Shown piece by piece: positions 21,158 through 27,381 of a stretch of 27,381 bases of DNA. Both the position numbers and the translations under genes were made by a program. Below the pieces are notes generated by a model. The model had not been told where the DNA came from. It saw only the letters and a program-made list of their open reading frames with translations, and searched no databases. Within the stretch, counting starts at the first letter, position 1, and each line of letters starts with the position of its first letter. Origin of the DNA: Candidatus Njordarchaeota archaeon (GTDB taxonomy: Archaea; Asgardarchaeota; Njordarchaeia; Njordarchaeales; Njordarchaeaceae); the NCBI GenBank assembly GCA_029856055.1, contig JAHQWF010000041.1, positions 1-27,381 of the forward strand, in the 5' to 3' direction.

Positions 21158-22264
21158 TTGGACTCTATAGTACTTGCACCTCGTTTCGAGGGTTTCTGGC
21201 CTCTTGATGCTAAATCTCCGGCTTTTTTTGAGCTTGGAGGACGTTTTATCGCCGAATATATCATTGAATCTCTCCTAAGAATAGGCGTAAGAAAGATTTT
21301 TTTTGCTTTGAATAAGAGTGATAGACTGTATTTTGAGGTGCTTCAAGATAAGCTGAGTGAAGCGGTTGAAATCGTTCCAGTTTTTATAGAAAATCTTGAG
21401 CCAATTAATGTACTCTCTAGAATAGCTAGCCAAATCAACGGAGATGAAATTTTGTTTCTCCACGGCCATGATTTGTTTGCTATAGAATTTCTACGAAAAT
21501 TAATTAAAAGTAAAAACAGCTATATTATGTATAACAAGACCTATTTGAGAGCAATTAAAATCGAGAAAAAGCTGCTAGGGAAGTTGCTCGAGGATATAGG
21601 AAAAGTCGAAGTATTATTGGGAAATAAAATAGAAACTAACTATATTTTCCCGACTTTCTCATGGCATATTATATACTTAGGAAAGTTTTTTCTCGAGAAA
21701 ATACTGCGAACGGGAAAAAGTCCAAATGCTAAGGTAAGTAAATGGGCAAATATAGAGGGTAAAGTCTTTATAGATGATGGAGCTAGGGTAATGAGGAATG
21801 CGGTTATAAGCGGACCAGCTTACATAGGATCAAACACATTAATAGGAGATCACACGTTAATCCGGAGTAGTGTTATCGAAGGAGGAGTGATTATTGGGTG
21901 CTTCATGGAAGTTGCCAGAAGCTATATTCAAAGGAACGTAGAAACTCACTCTGGTTACCTAGGTGACTCGATACTCGATGAGAGAGTTCATTTGGGAGCA
22001 GGATTTATTTCAGCTAATCTTAGATTAGATAGAAGGGAGATCTTAGTTAAATTAGGTGACAAGAAATTTAATACGGGATTGAATAAATTAGGAACTATTA
22101 TTGGTGAAAAAACAGAAGTAGGTGTAAATGTATCCGTAATGCCTGGAAAACTTATAGGCAAAAGAGTTAGAATCTGGCCAGGATCAGTAATTCTTCAAAA
22201 CATAAATGATGATACAGATTACATAATAAAAGCACAATATGATGCCAAAAAAAGAAATGACTAG
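21158..22264 (+). CDS. nucleotidyltransferase-like protein with left-handed beta-helix (divergent GlmU-type)
   Basis: A 368-residue two-domain protein. The N-terminal half (1-190) has the order of a sugar-phosphate nucleotidyltransferase (SIVLAPRFEGFWPLDAKSP, GGRFIAEYIIESLLRIGVRKIFFAL, DEILFLHGHDLF), but the glycine-rich GxGTR loop is replaced by APRFEGF, so nucleotide binding may be lost or altered. The C-terminal half (about 190-365) is a left-handed parallel beta-helix with hexapeptide turns (AVISGPAYIGSNTLIGDHTLI, GTIIGEKTEVGVNVSVMPG). By analogy it could take part in sugar-nucleotide or cell-surface sugar metabolism. TTG 21158 has GGTGA 7 bases upstream. It ends in a 4-base overlap with the convergent unknown gene. 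Confidence 0.8.
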   Translation: MDSIVLAPRFEGFWPLDAKSPAFFELGGRFIAEYIIESLLRIGVRKIFFALNKSDRLYFEVLQDKLSEAVEIVPVFIENLEPINVLSRIASQINGDEILFLHGHDLFAIEFLRKLIKSKNSYIMYNKTYLRAIKIEKKLLGKLLEDIGKVEVLLGNKIETNYIFPTFSWHIIYLGKFFLEKILRTGKSPNAKVSKWANIEGKVFIDDGARVMRNAVISGPAYIGSNTLIGDHTLIRSSVIEGGVIIGCFMEVARSYIQRNVETHSGYLGDSILDERVHLGAGFISANLRLDRREILVKLGDKKFNTGLNKLGTIIGEKTEVGVNVSVMPGKLIGKRVRIWPGSVILQNINDDTDYIIKAQYDAKKRND

Positions 22265-22812
22265 CTGTTATTATTTTTCTTTGAAAGGATTTGAGTTAAT
22301 ATTTTGCTCAACAAAGATCTATCTGGACTATCCATTTTCGAGATTTCTCTCTTAAGCTTTGTGATTATAGGTGTAAGTTTCTCCGCATCTATATTTGGAA
22401 AAACCTCGACTATGATATAATTAATTTTCTTCCTATCATAGATTTTCGAAGGTGTTTCGTAACTAAATATGATGATTTTAGATCCGTCCTTCATTATAAG
22501 TTCCTCAGCATACTTACCAGCGATCGATAATTCAACAGGTAAGGACTTGTTCTCAAGTAATTTAGAGACAATCCTGCTCCTTTTTAAATAATAATACCTA
22601 ACTATCGGCCCCCACTCATCATCTGAAATAATTATAGCTAAGCCTTTTCCACCAATTTTCTTAAAATTGTGTAAGGCCCTCCTGTTTAACCTTATTTTTT
22701 CTGGTGCTGGTTCCCCAGAAAATATGTCATCGAAATCTAAATTGTTCATATGAATCACAATCAAACTTTGTAGACCAAAATCGTAATTATTTTTAATAAT
22801 GTTTAATTTCAA
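22261..22812 (-). CDS. hypothetical protein
   Basis: Up to 183 residues from TTG 22812, or 162 if the ATG at 22749 (MNNLDFDDIFSGEP) is used; a TATA-like TTATATAC about 35 bases before 22812 gives some support to the longer form. The body is alpha/beta: IRLNRRALHNFKKIGGKGLAIIIS, a strand-rich middle (SKIIIFSYETPSKIYDRKKINYIIVEVFP) and a C-terminal basic helix ending SKKNNNS. No motif is recognised, no membrane segment and no cysteines. It may be related to roadblock/longin or profilin-like folds by strand order only; I do not assign it. Confidence 0.6.
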   Translation of the reverse strand: MKLNIIKNNYDFGLQSLIVIHMNNLDFDDIFSGEPAPEKIRLNRRALHNFKKIGGKGLAIIISDDEWGPIVRYYYLKRSRIVSKLLENKSLPVELSIAGKYAEELIMKDGSKIIIFSYETPSKIYDRKKINYIIVEVFPNIDAEKLTPIITKLKREISKMDSPDRSLLSKILTQILSKKNNNS

Positions 22813-22868
22813 AATCCGTTACTTTCTATTAAAAATGAAAAGATTATATACGTATTATTCAGAACTAT

Positions 22869-22934
22869 TTTTTTCAGGCCTACGGCAAGCTCATCATTGT
22901 TTTTCAGAGGTGGTGCACTTCCTCATCTAGTAAT
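22869..22934 (-). ncRNA. box C/D guide RNA; D' guide matches 16S rRNA near 1050
   Basis: On the minus strand: C-like TAGATGA (22929-22923), guide GGAAGTGCACCACCT, D' CTGA (22907-22904), C' ATGATGA (22897-22891), guide GCTTGCCGTAGGC, D CTGA (22877-22874). The D' guide pairs over 11 positions (one G-U) with AGGUGGUGCAU of archaeal 16S rRNA (from memory), predicting methylation of G at about E. coli 1050. The D guide target GCCUACGGCAAGC is not placed. ACTA before the C box can pair with TAGT after the D box. Confidence 0.75.
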
Positions 22935-22994
22935 AAGATTATATTGAGAGGAGACAAAATAAATTTAAGATTTTTTGCTTAGCATGATAAATCT

Positions 22995-23087
22995 TCATCT
23001 TCTGTGTTTTAGCTTCCTTTTTAATTTTTTTCTCTTATGTTTCTTTCTTCTTTTCCGCTGGCGCTTTAAATTCGAGAGCTTACCCAT
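22995..23087 (-). CDS. 30-residue Lys/Arg-rich protein, eL41-like candidate
   Basis: ATG 23087 to TGA 22995 on the minus strand encodes 30 residues starting MGKLSNLKRQRKRRKK and ending KLKHRR. About two thirds of the residues are Lys, Arg or His. The length and composition are those of eL41 (about 25 residues) and other tiny ribosomal proteins that thread into rRNA. A GAGGG lies 12-16 bases before the ATG; an upstream in-frame ATG at 23114 would add nine residues. It shares no operon with neighbours and is read divergently from the glycosyltransferase at 23282. Identity as eL41 is inference from composition; no sequence comparison was possible. Confidence 0.6.
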   Translation of the reverse strand: MGKLSNLKRQRKRRKKHKRKKLKRKLKHRR

Positions 23088-23170
23088 ATGGCTCAGCCCT
23101 CGGATATTGATCATAATAGAAAAACAATTTCGTTAGAAATGAATTTATACTTAGTAAGATTTTAACGCAT

Positions 23171-23240
23171 AAAAACTTTTTAAAGTTTTTAATCTGTGAA
23201 TGTGAAATTCACATATAGCGATTAATTAATTTTAATTAAT
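23171..23240. promoter_or_regulatory. three inverted repeats upstream of a GT4 gene
   Basis: Three perfect palindromic elements lie in tandem: AAAAACTTT/AAAGTTTTT (23171-23190, 2-base centre), GTGAAT/ATTCAC (23196-23212, 5-base centre) and ATTAATTAA/TTAATTAAT (23221-23240, 2-base centre). Their centres are 23-27 bases apart, about two helical turns each. They occupy the promoter region of the glycosyltransferase at 23282 and could be regulator binding sites; AT-rich DNA makes the first and third less significant on their own. Confidence 0.4.
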
Positions 23241-23281
23241 AGTAATAGAATGGATCAGTAAGTATCAGGGAGCTGTCCATA

Positions 23282-24493
23282 TTGAGGGTAATGTTTCTTA
23301 GCATACATGGTTATGTTGACCCGATACCTGATCTAGGACAAGTAGATACTGGCGGCCAAGTGGTTTACGTCATTGAGATTGCAAAAAGATTGGCTAAAAT
23401 GGGTGTTCAGGTTGACATTTATACTAGGTGGTTTGAAGGTAGGAAAAAAGTAGAACAAATAAATCGTAATGCAAGAATTATCAGGATTCCTTGTGGACCA
23501 AATCATTTCTTAAGGAAGGAGGAGCTATTTCCATTTTTAGATGAATTTGCTGAGAATTTAGTACGTTTCGTAAAAAAAGAAAATATTAGGTATGATTTAA
23601 TGCACTCGCATTATTGGGACGCGGGATATGTGGCGCTTAAAATAAGATCAGTCTTGGGAGTAAAACATGTGCATACTTCTCACTCGCTTGGGGCAATAAA
23701 GAAGGAAAGAATTAGGATTAAGGAGGCTGAGAAAATATATCATTTTAAGAACCGCATAAAATGGGAAAAAAAGATTATTGAGGTTTCACACATGATAATA
23801 GTTACTTCGCCGCTTGAACCTGAAATAATAGAAAAATACTATGGTGTTAAACGAGATACTGAGATAATACCGCCAGGAGTGAACACCGAGTTTTTTTCAC
23901 CGAGCAATATTAAGGAAGATCTTGATCTTCCAGATAAATTTGTTTTCACTACAGGGAGAATAGAATATACCAAAGGTTTTGACCTATTAATAAAGGCTTT
24001 TAAATTGGTTTCAAGTCGAATTCCAAGCGCGAAATTGATAATTGGTGGTGGATCTAAGAATCTAACAGAACTGGAAACAAAAATCCGTAAAGAATTGATG
24101 CAGCTGTCTCAAGCACTAGGTTTAAGTGGAGCGGTAAAGCAAACTGGAAGAATCCCTAACGAATTATTACCCACTTACTATGCTAGAGCTAATGCTGTAG
24201 CTGTACCATCGAGATACGATCTATTTGGGATGGTTGCTTTAGAGGCATTAGCGTGTGAAAGCCCTGTAGTTGTATCAAAATATGCTGGCGTAAGCAAATA
24301 TATCACGAATGAAATAGGTTTGGTTGGTGATCCAGAGAACTCTGAAGATTTCGCCGAGAAAATTCTTTTCCTTTTAGATAATGAGGATATCGCAAATGAA
24401 ATGGGTAGAAATGGACGGAGATTTGTACTTAATAACTTTACATGGGACAAGATAGCTGAGAAAATAATTCACGCGTATAAGAAAATAATATGA
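23282..24493 (+). CDS. GT4 glycosyltransferase, sucrose-phosphate-synthase-like
   Basis: A 403-residue GT-B glycosyltransferase of family GT4. The N-terminal domain starts RVMFLSIHGYVDP and has LGQVDTGGQVVYVIEIAKRL (18-37), the Gly-rich acceptor motif of sucrose synthases and sucrose-phosphate synthases, and LMHSHYWDAGYVALKI. The donor domain has FTTGRIEYTKGFDLLIKAF and PSRYDLFGMVALEALACESPVV; here the usual first Glu of the EX7E motif is Asp. Such enzymes in archaea make compatible solutes (sucrose-type sugars) or surface glycans; which one is not settled. The start is TTG 23282. It faces a second GT4 gene tail to tail, 26 bases apart. Confidence 0.88.
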   Translation: MRVMFLSIHGYVDPIPDLGQVDTGGQVVYVIEIAKRLAKMGVQVDIYTRWFEGRKKVEQINRNARIIRIPCGPNHFLRKEELFPFLDEFAENLVRFVKKENIRYDLMHSHYWDAGYVALKIRSVLGVKHVHTSHSLGAIKKERIRIKEAEKIYHFKNRIKWEKKIIEVSHMIIVTSPLEPEIIEKYYGVKRDTEIIPPGVNTEFFSPSNIKEDLDLPDKFVFTTGRIEYTKGFDLLIKAFKLVSSRIPSAKLIIGGGSKNLTELETKIRKELMQLSQALGLSGAVKQTGRIPNELLPTYYARANAVAVPSRYDLFGMVALEALACESPVVVSKYAGVSKYITNEIGLVGDPENSEDFAEKILFLLDNEDIANEMGRNGRRFVLNNFTWDKIAEKIIHAYKKII

Positions 24494-24519
24494 CGGTCTA
24501 TGGAAAGTGAGGAATAAAC

Positions 24520-25800
24520 TTATGGATCTAAATAAACCTTATAAAGCATATCAGTGACAAACTCCCAGCTATACCGCAACAACGCCTCTTTCTTATAGGC
24601 TTTGACTTTTTTTCTGAATTTTGGTAGATTCTTCAGCAGATATGCTATGGCACTACTTAAATTGTTTATTACCTCTCTTTCATTGCCGAACCGTACCATC
24701 ACTCCTGCCTCAGTTTCTATGAATTTTTCCTCGAAATCCCTATTGATATTAAATATTTCTCTTGGACCTGGAGCGTCAACAACTACCACTGGTATCTCGC
24801 GCACGATTGATTCTAGGATAGTCATACCAAATGGTTCTATGGGAGAGGCTGTTACAAATGCGTCGGCAGCATCATAGTACAATATCTTTCTATGATCCGA
24901 AATGTTCTCCTCAATGAGTATTTTTAAATCCTTTACTTTATTCATTATTGCCTTGGAAATCTCTGATAATTTCTTTCTATAAGGTCTATTTCTATTCTCA
25001 AGTTTACCAGCAACTAATAGACCTATTTTCTTCCTTATTTCTTCATACGTCAATGGAAGGGATTTGATTATGAATTCTATTTTCTTTGATGGATCTATTC
25101 TATTAATATTAAATAACAAAAAGCTTGTATCTAATTCTTGCCTAATATGATTTATTTCCTCAGAAGATTTTTCGTGATTAATCACGAAAGGATCAACACC
25201 GTTAGGTATTATCCTGATATTTACTTGATCAACTATATTCCCATGGATTTTCCGCACATCTCCAATAAGGTGCTTGCTCAAAAATATAACAACATCCGAA
25301 TTTAGTAAAGCATCTCTCTCCCGCGAAATGATATAGCTTTGAAGACTGGATGGAGAATAATGCTTGATTGTTTCTGAAATAGATTCAAAAGCATGGAATG
25401 TAGTCACGATTTTAGATGGGTAACCGGCCTCTCTAAGTTCTCTAGCAAGACTGGGAATCATAAAATGGCCGTGTAAGTGAATGACATCGAAATTCCGATG
25501 CTTCATTAAAAACTCAAGAACTTTATTTTTGAATTCCTTTAGGCGATTTATCTCTTCTTCTTTTGAACCTTCAAAAGGATTCTTTAGAAATTTGCTGTCA
25601 CGTGTCCAGAACCTAAGAATCTTGATATCATTTCCATTAACACTTATCACTTCATACTGTGGTAAATCTCCTATACCCATGCAAAGAACAGTTACATCTA
25701 GACCCCTCTTAACTAATGCTTTTGATAAATTAATTACATGTATTCCTCCACCGCCCGTGACAGTACCTATATATTGTACGCTTACGAGAGCTATTTTCAA
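24520..25800 (-). CDS. GT4 glycosyltransferase
   Basis: A second GT-B glycosyltransferase of family GT4, about 426 residues. It begins KIALVSVQYIGTVTGGGGIHVINLSKAL, where the GGGGIHVINL segment is the acceptor-side glycine loop, and has IHLHGHFMIPSLAREL (about 110) with a GHF typical of these enzymes. The donor site is FNINRIDPSKKIEFIIKSL (about 225) and SPIEPFGMTILESIVREIPVVV with an intact EX7E motif. I choose TTG 25800 because a TTTTAAT TATA-like tract lies about 25 bases upstream, and the conserved text starts there; an ATG at 25818 adds six residues. Cytoplasmic; probably works on surface or storage sugars like its convergent neighbour. Confidence 0.88.
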   Translation of the reverse strand: MKIALVSVQYIGTVTGGGGIHVINLSKALVKRGLDVTVLCMGIGDLPQYEVISVNGNDIKILRFWTRDSKFLKNPFEGSKEEEINRLKEFKNKVLEFLMKHRNFDVIHLHGHFMIPSLARELREAGYPSKIVTTFHAFESISETIKHYSPSSLQSYIISRERDALLNSDVVIFLSKHLIGDVRKIHGNIVDQVNIRIIPNGVDPFVINHEKSSEEINHIRQELDTSFLLFNINRIDPSKKIEFIIKSLPLTYEEIRKKIGLLVAGKLENRNRPYRKKLSEISKAIMNKVKDLKILIEENISDHRKILYYDAADAFVTASPIEPFGMTILESIVREIPVVVVDAPGPREIFNINRDFEEKFIETEAGVMVRFGNEREVINNLSSAIAYLLKNLPKFRKKVKAYKKEALLRYSWEFVTDMLYKVYLDP

Positions 25801-25938
25801 TATCAAACACCAAATCATTCATTAAAAGCGAGATGAATGCTCTTCATGACATTAGAATAAAACTCAGCGTAAACAAGCTTTTAAATTAATGTTTTCGATT
25901 ATGGAATATCGTAAAAGTCATTTCTAGTAGTGGTTAAA

Positions 25939-27270
25939 ATGGCAAAAAGTTTAAGAGAAGCAATTGAAATTCTGGAGAGGAAAGGACTGGTAATTAGAAT
26001 ACATGACTCAGTATCGAAAATGCATGAAATTCCCTCATTAATGCAAGAACTAGAATCTAGATTTGCAGTTTTCTTCGAGAATATAGAAGGTTATGAAGAG
26101 TTTAGACTTATATCAGGAATTTATGGTGATCGGAGAAGACTATCTGTAACTCTTGGCTTGAAAGATGAAAGAGAGATATATGATGCACTCAATAATGCAA
26201 TAAAAAACCCAATATCCCCTAAAAAAGAGAGCGTTGATTTTGATATCAATTTGGTTAATGAGGAGGTAGATTTACGAAAAATCCCAATACCAACTTTTTA
26301 TGAGAAAGATAAAGGACCATATATAACAGCAGGTATAGTAATAGCCAAGGATATAGATAGTGGAGCGAGAAATGCCTCATATCATAGGATGACACCGATT
26401 AGCAAAAATAGACTCGTTATGAGAGTTGTCGAGAGAGACTTGTGGGCTTTTATTATGAGAGCTAGAGAAGCGGGAAAGAATTTAGATGCCGCGGTTGTTA
26501 TCGGGGTTGATCCAGCAACAGCTATAGCTGCCGCTACAACATTACCTATTTATGAAGACGAACTAGAAGTAGCGAACTCATTACTTAGCGGGGAACTTAG
26601 TGTCACAAATGGACTAAAAACCAATGTTGAATATCCATCAAACGCTGAGATAGTCTTAGAAGGCGAGATAATAACAGATGCTTTAGAGGAGGAAGGGCCT
26701 TTCGTAGATATTACAGGAACATACGATACAATTAGGAAACAGCCTGTTTTTAAGGTTCATGCAATTCGAATGAAAAATAAACCTATTTTCCATGCAATTT
26801 TACCGGCCGGCAGTGAGCACAAAACACTAATGGGGCTGCCTAGAGAAGCAAAGATATTCAATTTGGTAAAAGAAGTTACTGTACTAAAGGATGTATATTT
26901 GACTGATTGGGGATGTGGCTGGCTAGAATGTGTAATGTCAATAAAAAAGAGACATAAAGATGAACCTATTAATGCTGGTATGGCAGCTATAACAGCTCAT
27001 CCAAGTGTTAAGAAAGTAATAGTGGTTGATGATGACATAAATATTAGGGATTGTAAAGAAGTCTATTGGGCTGTGATTACTAGGTCTAATCCAGCTAAAG
27101 ATTATGTAATTATTCCCAGGGCTAAGGGATCTACGCTCGATCATTCTGGCGAACCTAGATCTAAGATCATCATAGACGCAACAATAAAAGGAGAACGAAG
27201 TTTATTTGAAAAAGGTGTAATACCGCGCAATTCTCGAGTTAAAGAGATATTAAAAAAATTGAAGAGATAA
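25939..27270 (+). CDS. UbiD-family decarboxylase
   Basis: A 443-residue prenylated-FMN-dependent decarboxylase of the UbiD family. Family text includes ESRFAVFFENIEGYE, the NASYHRMTPISKNRLVMRV segment with the catalytic Arg region, AAVVIGVDPATAIAAATTLP, EDELEVANSLLSGE and the acidic segment EEEGPFVDITGTYD (about 255-268), then PIFHAILPAGSEHKTLMGLPREA. In archaea lacking classical mevalonate decarboxylation, a UbiD homologue decarboxylates trans-anhydromevalonate phosphate; this gene is a candidate for that role, which is inference. ATG 25939 is preferred to an upstream GTG. It reads divergently from the GT4 gene with a TTTTAAATTAA tract at 25877-25888 as a likely promoter. No UbiX is visible here. 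Confidence 0.9.
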   Translation: MAKSLREAIEILERKGLVIRIHDSVSKMHEIPSLMQELESRFAVFFENIEGYEEFRLISGIYGDRRRLSVTLGLKDEREIYDALNNAIKNPISPKKESVDFDINLVNEEVDLRKIPIPTFYEKDKGPYITAGIVIAKDIDSGARNASYHRMTPISKNRLVMRVVERDLWAFIMRAREAGKNLDAAVVIGVDPATAIAAATTLPIYEDELEVANSLLSGELSVTNGLKTNVEYPSNAEIVLEGEIITDALEEEGPFVDITGTYDTIRKQPVFKVHAIRMKNKPIFHAILPAGSEHKTLMGLPREAKIFNLVKEVTVLKDVYLTDWGCGWLECVMSIKKRHKDEPINAGMAAITAHPSVKKVIVVDDDINIRDCKEVYWAVITRSNPAKDYVIIPRAKGSTLDHSGEPRSKIIIDATIKGERSLFEKGVIPRNSRVKEILKKLKR

Positions 27271-27357
27271 TTATTAAATGTTTTAAAAAATTTTACTAAA
27301 AGAGAAAGTATATCTAGTATTGCAGAAAAGGAATACATTTATCACTAGGTCGGAAAA

Positions 27358-27381
27358 ATGGCTACATTAGTTTTGGATCAT
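27358..27381 (+). CDS. first codons of a gene truncated by the right edge
   Basis: ATG 27358 follows an AGGTCGG stretch about 5 bases upstream and opens a frame MATLVLDH that runs off the window. A TATA-like AGTATATC lies about 45 bases earlier. Too short to identify. Confidence 0.35.

Noticed and set aside
22615..22630. TCATCAT C-box-like sequence on the minus strand
   Set aside because: It is the coding sequence of DDEW in the hypothetical protein, and no D box pattern accompanies it.
1..27381. CRISPR arrays, insertion sequences, integrases, toxin-antitoxin pairs
   Set aside because: No spaced direct repeats, transposase motifs or recognisable toxin genes were found.

Overview
This is chromosomal DNA from an AT-rich archaeon. 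The evidence is archaeal/eukaryotic-type ribosomal proteins (uS10, eL18, uL13), an Spt4-like elongation factor, a RadA-like recombinase, a DUF1512 protein, a PPP-type protein phosphatase, archaeal type IA topoisomerase, tRNAs with encoded CCA and box C/D and H/ACA guide RNAs. The gene mix fits a TACK-group (Thermoproteota-like) archaeon. The many guide RNAs and GC-rich tRNA stems suggest a thermophile; both lineage and lifestyle are inferences. No CRISPR, insertion sequence, integrase or prophage was seen, so this looks like core chromosome.

Layout. 1-3.2 kb: the start of a membrane protein cut by the window edge, a secreted/anchored protein, an ITP/XTP pyrophosphatase, a ubiquitin-like/MoaD-type protein, uS10 and a longin-like membrane protein. 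3.2-5.6 kb: tRNA-Asn followed by a C/D guide RNA, a doubtful ORF region, a RecA-family ATPase, a zinc-ribbon protein, a second guide RNA and an ASCH protein. 5.7-9.4 kb: hypothetical and wHTH proteins, a coiled-coil protein, a guide RNA, Memo, a RimI-type acetyltransferase and an unknown protein. 9.5-13.4 kb: a C/D guide RNA abutting an H/ACA RNA, a TPR protein, eL18-uL13, a coiled-coil/wHTH protein with a PPP phosphatase, a guide RNA and Spt4. 13.4-21 kb: topoisomerase, DUF1512, HisRS, a radical SAM enzyme and a LigD/PriS-like primase-polymerase. 21-27.4 kb: tRNA-Ser followed by a guide RNA, a nucleotidyltransferase-like protein, an unknown protein, a guide RNA, a 30-residue Lys/Arg-rich ORF, two convergent GT4 glycosyltransferases, a UbiD decarboxylase and the first codons of one more gene.

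The most striking content is not protein-coding. I found six well-formed box C/D guide RNA candidates, one weaker one and one H/ACA candidate in 27 kb. Several guides pair with rRNA segments I know from memory: the 16S 3' end that contains the anti-Shine-Dalgarno, the 16S ACUUAAAGGA segment near position 912, the 16S AGGUGGUGCAU segment near 1050 (by two different RNAs), and the 23S CGACUGUUUAU segment. Two guide RNAs sit directly downstream of tRNA genes, suggesting tRNA-sRNA co-transcripts, and several lie in the 5' leader of a protein gene. Taken together the window is dominated by information processing: ribosome parts, rRNA modification, tRNA charging, transcription elongation, DNA topology and recombination.
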